A stretch of DNA of 63,095 nucleotides from Perkinsus olseni (taxonomy: Eukaryota; Perkinsozoa; Perkinsida; Perkinsidae), in NCBI GenBank assembly GCA_013115135.1, contig JABANP010000299.1, positions 1 to 63,095 on the forward strand, written 5' to 3'. The position numbers and the translations under genes are program-made. The notes beneath the pieces are model-generated. The model was not told where the DNA came from. It worked only from the letters and a program-made list of their open reading frames with translations, and made no database searches. This document shows, piece after piece, positions 41,664 through 53,601 of this stretch. The number at the start of each line of letters is the position of its first letter. The first letter of the stretch is position 1.

Positions 41664-43247
41664 TCATTGCAGACGTTGGGCGAGGTCATAAGCATAGGAT
41701 CGTCTCAGGGAGGACATAACGACCAGTGCGCAGACGGCAGCGCTTCCGTAAATAATAACTTTATAAAATCGATCGATGTCGGCATCATTGAGATGCCAGA
41801 ACCTGTGGATAAGATCACCACTCAAAGCCAGGCTTGCAAAGGAGTAAGCGAGGCAGCAGAACGAGACGATTAAGCCTCGACAACACCAAGGGAGCCTGGT
41901 ACACCTCGACTCCAGGTGATATCCGAGCAGTAGCAATAACGGTGCTTGGCAACCCAGCAAAATGCGCTGTACCAGATCAGGAAGGCAAATAGCCACGATT
42001 ACCCAAAGTATGGTAGGCGGTGGCTCCGCCTCGTGACCCGGCGGGATTATGTCTGTCCACTCCTGCCAGCTGCCGCGGAAGATGTGAGCGACGGTTAAGA
42101 TAAGTCCTCCCAAAATATGCGGAATATGCGGTACGCAAAGGATCGTCAATGTAGTTCTAGAGATTAACCAAGATGGGGCTTGGCTACTCTCCTCGGCGCC
42201 CAACCATATGCCTCTGACGACGGCCTCGAAATACTCCAACGAACCGTAAGCTTCCCTTATGAGCCCTTCAAGATGAACCTCATCTTCCGAGTTCGAACAC
42301 TTCGCATTAATGGTTCTAAAAGTTCTCAGGTTTCGATAAAAGTTTTCAGCCTCACCTACGCATGAGGGGATATATCGACCCACAAATACACATGTACTTA
42401 TCCATAATAATACGTGGGGGTAGAAGATGCTACCGTGGGGATCCTGCAAATATATTTGTGATACCCTGGAAATGACAAGAGAGAAAAGTGCCAATAGTGC
42501 CATCCACGTACAGAACATCACATGACCAGGATGGATCACGATTACATCCCGCTCATCGTGCGTTTGCAGGAAGCAAGCCAATTCATATACACACCACAGA
42601 CGCTTGAAGTAGTCCGGTGACCAGAGGATAACAAATTTGTCCGAAATGCGGAGATACTCTGATAGTCTGGATATACCATGCATCCTCTCAACAGGATCCA
42701 CTTGAGAGATGCAACATTTGTCGAGGAACACCGTGGTACGGTTGTGCTTGAACAAGCGAGAAGCAAACAGTCCGCTCAGGAATGCTCCAAAACCTAGGGA
42801 AACTAGCAGAACGTCCGAGGGGTTGACAGCATCGAGGAGCCACAAAACGAGGCCCGCCAACGGAAAGGTCGACCACACCATCCATTTGAAGGCGAATGGT
42901 AGATAGAATGACATTATCAAGGCCACTTGCTTCCAAAGTCCACTAGCCGACCAACTATGGCTGAGGAAAATATCGAGACGGGACACTGGGAAAGAACTCT
43001 CCAGTGCATCGGGTTGGATCCCACAGTCACGGAGGAAGGCAGTATGCCAGGCAATATTGGACAGAAGGGTCCCTCGGAGCCCAGGGTATGTAGGAGTCCC
43101 TTCTCCAAGGAGCACATTATGTATGGGGACTACGCTGCTGACCGGGCTTGTTGCCATTTCATGTACAAAGTCACCAATCCTAGGAAGAATATATCCCTGA
43201 TCGAGTGGCACCTGAAGCCTCCGAAATGAGCCTGAGACTCTCATCAA
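41664..43247 (-). CDS. Membrane protein with TIR-like core, copy 3 (527 aa)
   Basis: Very similar to copy 2 and uninterrupted. It alone has an in-frame upstream ATG (M-M-R-V-S-G-S-F-R-R-L) giving 30 extra N-terminal residues; using the ATG shared by all copies gives 497. TIR-like elements in order from the shared start: S-R-L-D-I-F-L-S-H-S-W, transmembrane hairpin (two ~20-residue hydrophobic runs), T-T-V-F-L-D-K-C-C-I-S-Q-V-D-P, S-D-K-F-V-I-L-W-S-P-D-Y and R-L-W-C-V-Y-E-L; then D-V-I-V-I-H-P-G-H-V and about five more membrane segments. Similarity with copy 2 extends into the 5' flank, where this copy keeps the uninterrupted (LINE-free) site, and slightly into the 3' UTR. It lies between two PAH pseudogenes on the opposite strand. 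Function unknown; TIR-type NAD+ cleavage or signalling is inference. Confidence 0.83.
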   Translation of the reverse strand: MMRVSGSFRRLQVPLDQGYILPRIGDFVHEMATSPVSSVVPIHNVLLGEGTPTYPGLRGTLLSNIAWHTAFLRDCGIQPDALESSFPVSRLDIFLSHSWSASGLWKQVALIMSFYLPFAFKWMVWSTFPLAGLVLWLLDAVNPSDVLLVSLGFGAFLSGLFASRLFKHNRTTVFLDKCCISQVDPVERMHGISRLSEYLRISDKFVILWSPDYFKRLWCVYELACFLQTHDERDVIVIHPGHVMFCTWMALLALFSLVISRVSQIYLQDPHGSIFYPHVLLWISTCVFVGRYIPSCVGEAENFYRNLRTFRTINAKCSNSEDEVHLEGLIREAYGSLEYFEAVVRGIWLGAEESSQAPSWLISRTTLTILCVPHIPHILGGLILTVAHIFRGSWQEWTDIIPPGHEAEPPPTILWVIVAICLPDLVQRILLGCQAPLLLLLGYHLESRCTRLPWCCRGLIVSFCCLAYSFASLALSGDLIHRFWHLNDADIDRFYKVIIYGSAAVCALVVMSSLRRSYAYDLAQRLQ

Positions 43248-43668
43248 TGATGAATCATCATTGTATAAGTAGTCTGCAAAGTTCGTCTATGGCGAGTTCC
43301 CTGCAGGGACTAGCCGCTAGTCACTAGCGTAAGGCGAAGTTGTTGTTTCGTCGCTGAGGTTCAAAGAAACGCATTACGCTGAACGCAGAACCGGGAAGAT
43401 TCAATAGGAACTTTCCCGAGTCCAATTCTCTCGAGCGGAAATAGCTGTGCACGCATGAACAAGGAGCGAACTGCTTATGATGAGTAACAGGCGGCTAGAG
43501 CACCTGCACAACAGGCTACAGCATGCTATAGTGTCCCTTATATTAATGACAGTTATCACTATAGTTACTACCTCCTTCGCTGCTGCGTAGCATGAATTCC
43601 CTGCCCACGTTTGCTCTTTGTGCGCATCTGCTCTCTGTGCGTCCAATTGCCCCGGCAACCGCGGCAAC
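43248..43668. other. 5' flank of TIR-like copy 3
   Basis: Complement of 43262-43300 matches the region around the LINE target site (17310-17339 and 18951-18957). No gene in the remainder. Confidence 0.5.
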
Positions 43669-44831
43669 CATCCGGGTTTCACTGATCGAGAATATCCTGC
43701 CGCAGGATTCCTGCGAGGTGAGGACAACACCGAGGGTTAGCGGGAGGGGTTCGACACTCCTAGCCGATGATTTGCTGTCAACCACGGCAGGTGATTGATT
43801 CACCGATCCAGTGGTTCTCAGTGGCTTGGCCTGTCGAGGCGGAACTTTTAGCATGGAAGCACATGGCGAGCTTGTGCGCGCACTGCGCGCCGCGCAGGCA
43901 TCGGGTGAGACGTTTCAAAGACGGACGTTTCACAGTGTGGTTCCGTCGCTGTTGGAGGGGTTGTCTTGCTTGAATCGTGACGGCGATGATGGTAACTCAC
44001 GACTTAAAAGTGAAGTAGCCTCGCATACATTGACGGGGGGAGTAAAACTTCCGCCAGACTGCTGCAATTTGCAGCCTGCAACGTCAACGGTACACTACAG
44101 CGCTGTTGGGGCTGCGGGCCTGCCAGGCTTTTACCGGCTATTCCGAGCGGCCCTATGCCGCAAACCTCGGGAATTTCCGATAACTAACCACCTCTGAGTT
44201 AACAGAGATGCTCCACGCGCGAGGAGATGGTGAAGATTGGTTCGGAATGTTGAGGGATGGATAGTTCAGTACCGCAGATTCAGTATACGGAGTCCGTATT
44301 ACCGTATTACGGGCCCGTAGGTAAGGCTGACCCGTAGGCGAGATGTGAGGTTCATCTCAGCCAGGACGGGGTTCCAGTTCCGGCCGGTCACAGGAATGCT
44401 GAGCGATCGGAACTCCCCCAACGCTTAATATTTTCGAGTGGATGTAGCGTGGTGAAATGGGGATGCGGCGACCGCCCCTGGGGCGGCGCCCCATGATATA
44501 GCCACTCGTCGCCTGGCCGGAAGCCCTGTTGTCCGGCCCATGATATAGCCCTGTTGTCCGGCCCATGATATAGCCCTGTTGTCCGGCCCATGATATAGCC
44601 CTGTTGTCCGGCCCATGATATAGCCCTGTTGTCCGGCCCATGATATAGCCCTGTTGTCCGGCCCATGATATAGCCCTGTTGTCCGAAATCTGTGTACATG
44701 AACGGTTCGCTTATCTACTGGAAAGGCAAATGAATGACACCAATGTAGGTGTTCTTTTCGACGCAGTACATCAGGCATCACTGAGCACCTATGCACGCCC
44801 CAGAGGCAGATGTTGTTCGTGAGTAAGTTGG
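43669..44831 (+). pseudogene. Decayed partial PAH copy 2
   Basis: Three islands match PAH exons in order: 43669-43717 with the end of exon 5 and its donor (CCATCCGGGTTTCACTGATC...GAGGTGAGG), 44346-44426 with exon 8 (CTCAGCCAGGACGGGGTTCC), and 44745-44831 with exon 9 and its GTGAGT donor region (TTCGACGCAGTACATCAGGC). The exon 9 island has lost its frame. A 25-bp minisatellite sits between the exon 8 and exon 9 islands. Confidence 0.75.
44531..44680. repeat. 25-bp minisatellite, six full units
   Basis: Six identical units of GTCCGGCCCATGATATAGCC plus CTGTT, with partial units on both sides (from about 44491 to 44685). It lies inside the second PAH pseudogene. Open frames on the minus strand here are translations of the repeat. 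Confidence 0.92.
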
Positions 44832-44944
44832 CGATTGATTTCTCCGTCTCACCGGCTTAGAGTCCAGGACCTGAACTACAAGTAGCATTGTAGTGAAGTG
44901 CTCCCTATTAACATAGATAGAATACCAAAGATATTTCCCGTTCT

Positions 44945-45840
44945 CTGTTGAGGAGGAATCTTCTTACTTCAGAATTCTGCTCGGAACTCGGAACACCACC
45001 CAATATTCAATAATAATTGCCATGCGTTTATCTTATGCTAAGAATTTTTTTATCACAGTACCAATACCACACCACGCGTAACGGCTCTGAAATTGCAGTA
45101 GCCGCTACTGCGGCTACGTCCGAGTAGCGAAGTAACGAAGCACGCTACTGTAGCGTGCTTCGTTATGCTATAATATTATTGAGTTCTCTCGGAGAATTTT
45201 CCTTACTTGAAAATTCCACTTGGAACTCGGAATTTTACTTCCCATTGCCATACTTCTTGCCTCTCGAGCCTTGCGCAGAGGAACACAACGTGACAACTCG
45301 CGCGCCCAGTATGAATCATACTGTATGATAGCCAAACGCTCGGGCCGACGATACGAGCTATCGCTAGTGACGTCTTCACACGAAATTTCCATGATGCAGA
45401 GGTTGGGAGTGTGATCAGTGAGTGGCTCTGCTCTGACCTGTGCGATTTTCATCATGTCAGAGCCAGCACCCACGCAGTATCCTGTATTTGCTGCCGACCC
45501 GGGTCGAGTCAGCAGTCTCTCCGAGAGACTCTCTCGTAATACGAGCGTAATACGAGACTCGTATCCTACCTCCACATCCAGGGAGCGGAGGGCTGGGTTA
45601 AGCTCGCCGCGAGCTGCTCGTGGCCGCCATCATGACAGCCATAACTTTTGATGGCTGTACCTATTGCTGGCCCATCATGAGCCTCATCCCACTCGCAAAA
45701 AATACTCGATCGCAGAACCGATACCACACCACGCGTAACAGTTCTCAAATTACAGTATCGTGCTGCGTTATACTGTAGCACTATTGAGTTCTCCTGAAGA
45801 ATTTTCCTTGGTTGAAAATTCTGCTCGGAACTCGGAATAT
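44945..45840. repeat. Three diverged copies of a ~130-190 bp dispersed repeat
   Basis: Copies at about 44945-45030, 45060-45240 and 45717-45840 share GAATTTTCCTT, GAAAATTC, CGGAACTCGGAA and (last two) ATACCACACCACGCGTAAC. No coding capacity; the frames between them on both strands are unassigned. Confidence 0.65.
45133..45165. repeat. Perfect 15-bp hairpin with 3-nt loop
   Basis: TAACGAAGCACGCTA, CTG, TAGCGTGCTTCGTTA. It lies within the second copy of the dispersed repeat and is absent from the others. Confidence 0.85.
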
Positions 45841-45959
45841 CTCTTATTATTCCCGTGCGTTTACCTCATGATTTCATCCCTCTGTTAGTGAAATAGTGTG
45901 GCGGTTGCGCTGGAATCCAGATGATTACTCCAGCATTGACAAGGGGACGTTATAAGGGG

Positions 45960-46226
45960 ACAATAGTTTTCAGGGATCTGCATTACCTGGGCAACAGTTC
46001 GGGTTTCTGGTTGACCTTGGTAACAGTTCCGGGATCGGGTTGCCCTGTCGGGTTTCGGGAGGGGTTTCTGGTTTCCCGTTCATGCCTCCACCCGCAATTC
46101 AGGGTTTTTTCCTGTTGATTTTGCTTCCCTGTCGCACGCGCTTCCTTGGATTTTGTACCTTCCCCTTGGATTTTGTACCTTTACCTTGGATATTGTACCT
46201 TTCCCTTGGATTTTGTACTTCACCCT
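45960..46226. repeat. Short tandem repeats
   Basis: 45960-46075 has GGGTTTCTGG / GGTAACAGTTCGGG-like units resembling the complement of the minisatellite at 23.7 kb. 46143-46226 has four units of CCTTGGATTTTGTACCTTTC. No gene from 45841 to 46793; a C9...G8 self-complementary run is at about 46696-46716. Confidence 0.6.
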
Positions 46227-46793
46227 ATGCTCTAGATACCTTAGGGTGGGTGTTTAAGTCTACCGCTTCATACACCATCAGAGCTTTCGACCGGTATCAG
46301 CTACATAGTAATGTCAGTTGATCGCGACGCAGACTTGGGATAACTGGAGGGCATGATAGTGAGGAAACGTAAGATAGTACAAGCGAGGATGAAGCGGTCT
46401 GTGCACGCGTGCAGCACAAAGTATTATTGTCGCACTCGCCGTCACGAACAATCGTCCCAATTCCTCCAGATACCGGTCTCGAACCTATTGACAACCTTTT
46501 ATGTGTTCTGGCATCTTGAGCTCTCGGTACAATGGCAATTCGCGTAATCGTGTCTTCACTACTCCCCACTATGTTCCGTAGTATGCGGCAGTGGACCCTT
46601 CCTTATCGAATCAGCCTGCATATTAGTATCCGCTATTAGATCCATCTCGTTAGAACTCATAGGGGGAAAAGCATCATCTTATCAGGATGAGTATACCCCC
46701 CCCAGGAGGGGGGGGCGGGCTATTCAATACACCAATTCTTAAGCTCAGAGTCGATTCTGGTGCCGCAATTCACGTGTAAAAGTTCAATTCTAG

Positions 46794-49700
46794 AATACTG
46801 AACGGAGGTTGGTCTTTTCGCGAATCGGACGTGTTAGCCTTGCGGATTTTGACAATTGCGAGACGACAGCGGTGCGACCAGTCGAGCGTGAAGAAAGGGG
46901 CTTTGGTGAGGGCGGCGCTGAGGGGGTGGCGAGGATATGTTAGTCACAGGAGAATCCTGTGGAGGAACAGGTAATTTCGTGGCGCGTGACGCAGTTATTC
47001 GTCGTGCTGACCATGTTGATGTAGGATTGTCGTGTCAGCGAGGCTGAGGTTCAGGATGGAGCAAGAAGTGGTGATGGAGTGGTATGGTTACTGTCAAAGT
47101 GCTGCTATGCGTGAGCTACGGAGCAAACGTAAAGAGTTCATTGACAAAGTAGGGTGGTGGATTGTTTCAGTCTGAGATACTTGTGGGGAGAATAAGGTTA
47201 GAGGAGTATTGACGCATTTCTAATCCGCTAATATCTAATAAATAATAGCTGAAACAGCCCATTCTGATGTATAGGTCTCTTGGTGTAAATAAGTACCAAT
47301 CGTAATGCCTAATTTACATTATCATGCCTGCCTGCTGGCCTCCTCCTTCAACCTATGCTTGACTCCTTCAACTTTCGCTACTACTGTGAGGGAGCGGATG
47401 AGCATCATCAGCGCAGCGCATGGAACTTCTCGACTTTCTCTAAGATCGATCGGCTAACGTAGCCAGGCAGCGATTGTTGGTGTTTTAGATGGCGTCAAGA
47501 CGGCGGCACTTGGTTGTATCCGCGACATTCTCGGCGTGGGTGTCTGCGGTGTATCGTGGTCGGATGGAAAGGCTTCGAGCTAACCGTGCTGAGGCGTACA
47601 ATAGGAGGAGCCTCTTAACGAGGAGTATGGCCGCGTTGGGGAGGTGAGTGGTTGCCGCGCCTCACGGCTGGGAGGCAGGTGCCAGGGAGATCCTCGTTAG
47701 TAGAAGCCGTGAGGACGCGTGTTGATACCAAGATTTGTTACAAATCTTCCCATTGTGTCACTAACCTGCAAAGTCTGGATAATCTGCGTTGGAGTCACTG
47801 GTGGCTTACCTTTCGATAGTGTCAAGGGCTGACTCCCTAGGAGTAGAGCAGCCAGATGGAACCTTATCATACCATCTCAAACGTAACAAACCACGGACCA
47901 ATTCTGGTGGAGGCTTTGCGGTTGCATCTTTGCTTCTCTCTGTACAACACTCGTGCGTGCCAATTTTCCCCTCTCGACTGTTGGACCGGTCCATCTCCTA
48001 GGTACACCTCCCGCCGTACTCGTCTCCGACGCCTTCGTACTCGGCTTGCTTCACTGCACTCTACTGGTGTCGGTCGTAGTTTCTTCTACAACTGGCGTGC
48101 CACTGTCAAGGATCGAACTAAGACACGCACCCAGATTACCGAGCTCAACCACAGGCTTCGTCTGAGGCGCGGCATCAGAGCATTACAGCGGAGGGCTGAT
48201 ATGGCAAGGCGTCGAAGAGAGGCTCTGCAGAGTGTGATATGTGCAAAAGCGCGCGCCCTGGTGATCGATTGGAGAAGTTGGACGCGGAGAAGGATCGACA
48301 AGCGGCTTGGACTGACTTTAATGAAACGGGCTTTGGCAGGATGGCGGGAGTTCGCTCGGAGGAGAATTCGTACGGAGGACGCCCGAGTGATTTTGGAGAT
48401 GCGGGTTTCGGCATGGGTGAAACGATCGACTTGTTACGAATGGGCGGTGGCCAGTAGGAAGGTGGTGGCAGCTCGAAGGTTTCTCTGTGCGAGGTTGGCA
48501 GGGGCGGTTTGGAGGAAATGGGTACAGTTGGTACGGCAATCTTGCATTCTTACGGTTTTCTCAACGTGGCGCAGGAGGGTTCTCAGCGTGCCGAGGGAGG
48601 TCGATCGTGTGAGGTTGCGTCGCTGCTTCAAGGGTTGGCTCATCCGCTGTGGAGATCTGAGAAGGGCCGCTCGGAATGGCGAAGAATGTCGGGCTATGCG
48701 GGCTGATATCTGGAGGTTGAGCGTGCTTCTTTCGTGGTGTCGTTTGAGGATGTTGTGGGAAGGCGCGCGACGGTTCGCTGCGGTGTCTTTGAGAAGGCGG
48801 GCTATGAAGCAATGGGTGGAGCAAAGGAAATTGGGGAAAATCGAGCGACGAAGGCTGAGGAAAATCTTTCGGAATTTTGCTGACAGAATAATGCGGACGA
48901 ATTTTTATGCATGGCACGATCTTTGTCGGGTTCGCGATTTTATGAGGCTGCGGGATTTCCGGTTGAAACGGCGCTGTATCGATCGGCTGATCGATTTTGT
49001 CGCGGATAAAAAACTCTGGAGGGTTCGAAGGAGGGAGGCCGATGGGCAGTACATCAGGATGGTACTGGGTCGTTGCATTGGGGGGTTCCGGCAATGCATG
49101 GAGCGCCACAGGTGGGGTCGAGCGGAGGCGTATCTTAGGTTGAAGCGAGGTTTACTCAGAAAATGGTGGTTAAAATGGACGTGGGATGTGAGACCGCTCC
49201 TCAGGCGAGAGAACGGGCGTTGGCTGATGGCTGTGAATTGCCATTGGATGGGGTTGTTGACGAAGGGTTGGAAGGGCATGGTACTTCTACTGAGGAGGAA
49301 GCAGGTCGACCGTAGGAAGATGCGCGAGGCTCGCGTGATGGTGATGAGGCTGAGGACGGCAGCGGGGCTGTGGAGGTGGAGGAGATGGATGGAGAGGAGG
49401 AAGCAGCAATGGAAGGTAGTCGGTCGGGGAAGGCGATAAGATCTCACAATATTGGAAAGGGCGTAATTGACTTTAGTGTTATACAAAGGAATATGTTGAA
49501 ATTAGATATCGAGGGAGCTTTCTCCTCTAGAATGCTCTACTGAGGCCACCGGCAATGGTCCACTGCCGGTGGTCTCAGTCCATGGAGCATAGGAGACTGA
49601 AGGGGGTCCGTAATATTGAGTTGGTGATGGAGTGGTACTCGTGCATATTGAGTAGGTCTATCACCGTCTTTATGATTGACGATAAACTGGCCTGTGTGAT

Positions 49701-51907
49701 ATGGAATATGTTGTTCAATATCATTCACATAGCAAGGCTTTTTTCTCCCTTGAGAAGATGGTCATTTTCATTACAACTGGATCGGTTGCTCCGTGACAGA
49801 TATGGCAGGAGAAATCGTCTACGTTATGCAGTTCTCGAGATAAAAAACTGCTTCGCTCCGCCTTCCTAACTTGGAGGGTGGATTTTCTCTACTACAACCA
49901 CCTGAAGCGTCTCGTGGTGGGAGTAGCCCGACGATACCGAACACTAGTACAGTGGAGGAAATGGTGTGTTGGGATTGGGATGGCGATGGAGCAGCGACAA
50001 CTGGTGGAGAGGTGGATGGACGAGTGCCGCAGGAGGACGCTGGGAAGGTCGGTGGGGAGGAGGGTGTAGTAGTAAGACTCAGTCGGAAGTAGCCCAGCTC
50101 GGCGGTTGCTCGACATTAATGGGACAGCTAAGGTGCATTGGCCATGTGCCTTGCAATACCAGCGCCCAGTGGCAAGTCGCCGTCACAGTATAAAACTGTG
50201 AATAAAGATACAGCAGTAGATTGCAGTGGTGAAATTTCCAACTTGATAATAGATACTTAGTAATAGTAATATTGTGTTGAATGACCGTCAGCCTTCATGC
50301 ATCACAGAATTGACACTCAATTCTCCTCGTCATGATCACAGCGTGGCATCATAATTTGGTAATTTCTTCTTTGCTCTCCTCAGTATGTTCATCGCCTTGA
50401 AAGCGGCGGTTGAGCAGAGTTTGCTTATCCGCTATAATAACTCCACGGCACTCTTCCACTGGGCTGATGGTCTATGTAGAGATGTCTGGCAGCAGTGGGT
50501 GAGAAGCGCGCGCCCGGGTGATCGATTTGAGATGGTGCTTGCAGGTATCTTACGTTCATCATCGGCATTGTGTAAATGCATTGCAGCACCGAGCCGACGA
50601 GTTCCTCCGTTCCGCACTGATGCGATCATACTTGAGAAAGTATCGCGATCGGGTTGTCTCTCGGAAAATTGGGCGAGGTGCGGTACGGCGGTTGCTGGCG
50701 ACTATTGAGGTAAGGTCGATAGGGTTCATGCTACTCGGTGTACTCGGGTACGGACTGAGATGGGTAGTGCTGAGTGAAAGCTCGGCGGCGGAGGTCTTGT
50801 TGAATGTGCTTCATAGCTGTATCTAGTCGGTAGTATCTTTTGTGAACAATAACGGGTTTAATGAAGTATCAACTATCAGTGTTGAGATATGCGGATTAGT
50901 GCAACAGTATAGTTCACTTGCATCTTCCTCGCATCAACCTAAGATACGTCCTCTTAGGTTCGTTTGAGGAGAAGGTACCTCTCCCGTTGGGTGGCTTGCT
51001 GTAATCGTCAGCAGTACTTGAGGGCCTCCGTGGACGCTGCGGCCGAGCGGCGTCACCGAAGGCTTCGGCACAGATGCCTTCTAGCGTGGCGATGGAGAGT
51101 GCGTGAACTACGCAGGGCTGTAGGACTACTGGCGGACAGGGCGCAGTATTGTCTATTGAAGTGGGGGATGTGTGGTATGGTAATTGCGATGGAGAACTGG
51201 AGGAGAAGGCGACAGGTGAGAAGGGTACATCCTCGGACTTGTAGCTGTGATATCTCTAAGTGAGGATCTCTAAGACGGTATGGTGTTTGTGGGATTATCA
51301 TCATGCTGAGGAGGGAATAGTTTCCGTAGATGGGGTGTGCGTTGCCGTAGAAACATCCAGAATGATGATGATTTCTCTTCAATGGACGAACATTTCCCTG
51401 TCAAATTTGCCGAGTAACTTCGAAATGACGATTGATTGAGGTAAACCAGTTAATAATCACATGATCGAATCGGTTATCGATTCATTGAGGCGAGCGAGAA
51501 ATGAAGTGACTGAATTTGGTTTATTCGTCTTTTTTGGCTGCTTGTGGTTGATAACCGTTTCAACTGTGATTCGTATAATCTACCATGCCGGAGGTGTATG
51601 ATTCCGTTTTCACTCAAAAACAGCGACAGAACAATCGTAGGGATGGTGGTGATGTGCTGCGCTTCGTGGACGCGGCCATTTTCGCTGACCATTGGCTCCT
51701 CAGGAAACTCTCGCAGTGTTAGTGCTGTATCGTTGGAGGAGGTTCATCCGCGGTAAAAACAGAATAAAAGATACCATCACAGCGGTCGAGGGCGATAGGG
51801 GCTTAGTCGTGCTTCGTTCGGAGCGTGAGAAGGAGATCTGGACGAGGCTTGAGGAGATCAGGGCTGAGATCAGCAGAATCAAAACTCAAGATGCCGCTGG
51901 TGGGTAA
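46794..51907 (+). CDS. SFI1: SFI1-like centrin-binding repeat protein, multi-exon
   Basis: Long basic protein made of ~25-35 residue helical repeats each carrying a Trp, as in SFI1: L-R-G-W-R-G-Y, F-S-A-W-V-S-A-V, F-Y-N-W-R-A-T, I-D-W-R-S-W-T, L-A-G-W-R-E-F, V-W-R-K-W-V-Q, F-S-T-W-R-R-R, F-K-G-W-L-I-R, F-Y-A-W-H-D-L, L-V-Q-W-R-K-W, L-A-W-R-W-R-V. Exons I can place: <=46794-46970, 47055-47148, 47489-47643, 48002-49415 (the large one), about 49820-50085, about 50385-50545, 50587-50710, about 50960-51225, and 51704-51907, which ends in a short coiled coil and TAA. Phases agree for the first four; later joins are approximate. The start codon was not found. SFI1 proteins bind centrin at centrosomes and basal bodies. 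The identification rests on the repeat pattern; another Trp-repeat centrin binder is possible. Confidence 0.65.
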
Positions 51908-52581
51908 TTAGTCTGATCCAGTTTATCATGTTTCATTATCATGCTTTCTGTGGATGTCTGTTGGGTTCGGTGGAAGTTGGGCGGAATCTTAGCGGAGCGA
52001 AGCGAAAGGGTGATGGTCCGGTTGGAAACGAGAATCTTACTTTGTGGACGGCACTGCCGTCACGGCAGTAGCGTCATGACTGAGGGAGAGAAGTTCGAAC
52101 CGCCACCTTGTGTGAGGAGCTTTTGTTGCGACTTGAACTTGCTCCAGGGCAGAATCTAGTTGGGGATGAGTTCATGGAATTTTATGCTACTTTCCCAGGT
52201 GTATTAGAATGAGTTGGACTTGAGTAGTTTTTGGTGTCTTTGGGATGGTTAGTCGGCATGAGGAGAGCATGGAGATGATATCGAGGCAGGAAGAGGAGAT
52301 AATACGTTTACGCAAGTAATAGGACGCGGATGGAATAGGGCGAAAACTTCCCAACTCTCGTTGGTTCGATTGGTTAAGGTCTTGGCCCGTCATGGAGGAA
52401 GTCCAGGGTTCGAACCTCTGCACGTTTAATTGATCCTCCACAGCTCGTTCATAAATCCCCTTACAAAATGATAGAACCTTGACCTAGGCCGTACTGGGAT
52501 CCGAGTACTCTGAAAAATTGTCATGTTCTACTATTTTGAAAGGGGATTCGAAAAGTCGTTTTGCATTTCAGAGAGGTGGCA
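51908..52581. other. Spacer with tRNA-like sequence
   Basis: No protein gene seen. At 52361-52427 a D-arm-like GGTTCGATTGGTTAAGG and a T-arm CAGGG-TTCGAAC-CTCTG (pairing with one G-T) are correctly spaced, but no acceptor stem forms; likely a tRNA-derived SINE or a tRNA pseudogene. Confidence 0.4.
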
Positions 52582-53601
52582 ATGCTGCGGCGTCGGGAAG
52601 ACCATCGGTGGTCGGAGGATGCCTCTGTCGATGATGACGATGATGAGGAAGGGGGACATTCCCTCAGCCACTATCGAGTCGGTTGGGGTGGTGCTCTGTA
52701 TTTCGCCGAGAAGGCGACCTCTGGTCCTCTGTAGACTCAGTTGACTGCGGGCCGGCTTGTTTGGGTAGCGGCTCGCCACGCGGAAGGGTCCTAGTCGATG
52801 TACAATAACGTAGCTTCCCCAGTGGAATCTGTGGGGACGATGAGGGCCTTCGAAGCGTATCGCTAGATCTCCTCTTGGTTCCATCATGGGTGTGTATCAG
52901 GTGGTTGATGCGGCCGGCGGTGGTCTACACAGCTACCGTCATAGGATAGTATGGCTATTGGGTCTACTATTACTACAGTCATTATCATCATTCGTGCTCT
53001 CCTCCTACAGCACTCTACTCACCACTCATCCTGTTATCGTCTACTTCCTCACTATGCTGGTCGGCGCGGGTGGCAATGCCGGTAGTCAGAGCGCCGTTCT
53101 GGTGGTAATACTCGTCCCTCGTCCGGTCCTATCCTCAAGGCGTTCGATTTTGTACTCAATTCTTCCCTTCTTCACTGATCCAGACCATAGGGTTCTCCTC
53201 TACCTTTGCCTCACATCTACTTCTGGGTCACGACTTAGATTTGGTCGAGGTCAGGTACGTCGGATAGCTCTTGGCTTGCAGGGGACCTCATCGATTGTGA
53301 GGTCTGTGGTTCGGGAGGTCGGTATAGCGCTGGGCATGGCTGCATTGTTGGGAGTTGCCAGCGCCGTGAGGACGTTAGTGATCCCTATAAATGATGGCGA
53401 GCAGGTCACATGGGTGAGTTGGGGAAGAGTTGGTATGAGCTTCTGGCCCAGCGATGACACTGTCGATCTCAGATAGAGTCCATCGCCATCTCCTTCTCGA
53501 TGGTGATCATCGTATTGACGTCAGTTCTCCTGGGGACCCTCCTACCCCTCCTATTACAACGATTTGGCTGTGACCCCGCTCATGCAGGCGCCGCTATACA
53601 G
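52582..53601 (+). CDS. MgtE/SLC41-type divalent cation transporter, partial
   Basis: Exons with matching phase: 52933-53104, 53255-53413, 53473-53601; an acidic N-terminal exon from the ATG at 52582 (D-D-D-D-D-E-E-G-G) is likely but its junction is unclear. The first exon gives R-H-R-I-V-W-L-L-G-L-L-L-L-Q-S and L-T-M-L-V-G-A-G-G-N-A-G-S-Q-S-A, the conserved membrane signature of the family. The third exon gives V-L-L-G-T-L-L-P-L-L-L-Q-R-F-G-C-D-P-A-H-A-G, also typical. Such proteins carry Mg2+ across membranes. The family normally continues with a last conserved membrane segment after P-A-H-A-G; I cannot find it in the next 600 bases before the Tc1 element, so the gene is either truncated or has a distant last exon. 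Confidence 0.75.

Noticed and set aside
44357..44796. Minus-strand frames with repeated Y-H-G-P-D-N-R-A
   Set aside because: Translation of the 25-bp minisatellite within a PAH pseudogene.
52361..52427. Functional tRNA gene
   Set aside because: D- and T-arms are plausible, but the 7-bp acceptor stem does not pair; kept only as tRNA-like.
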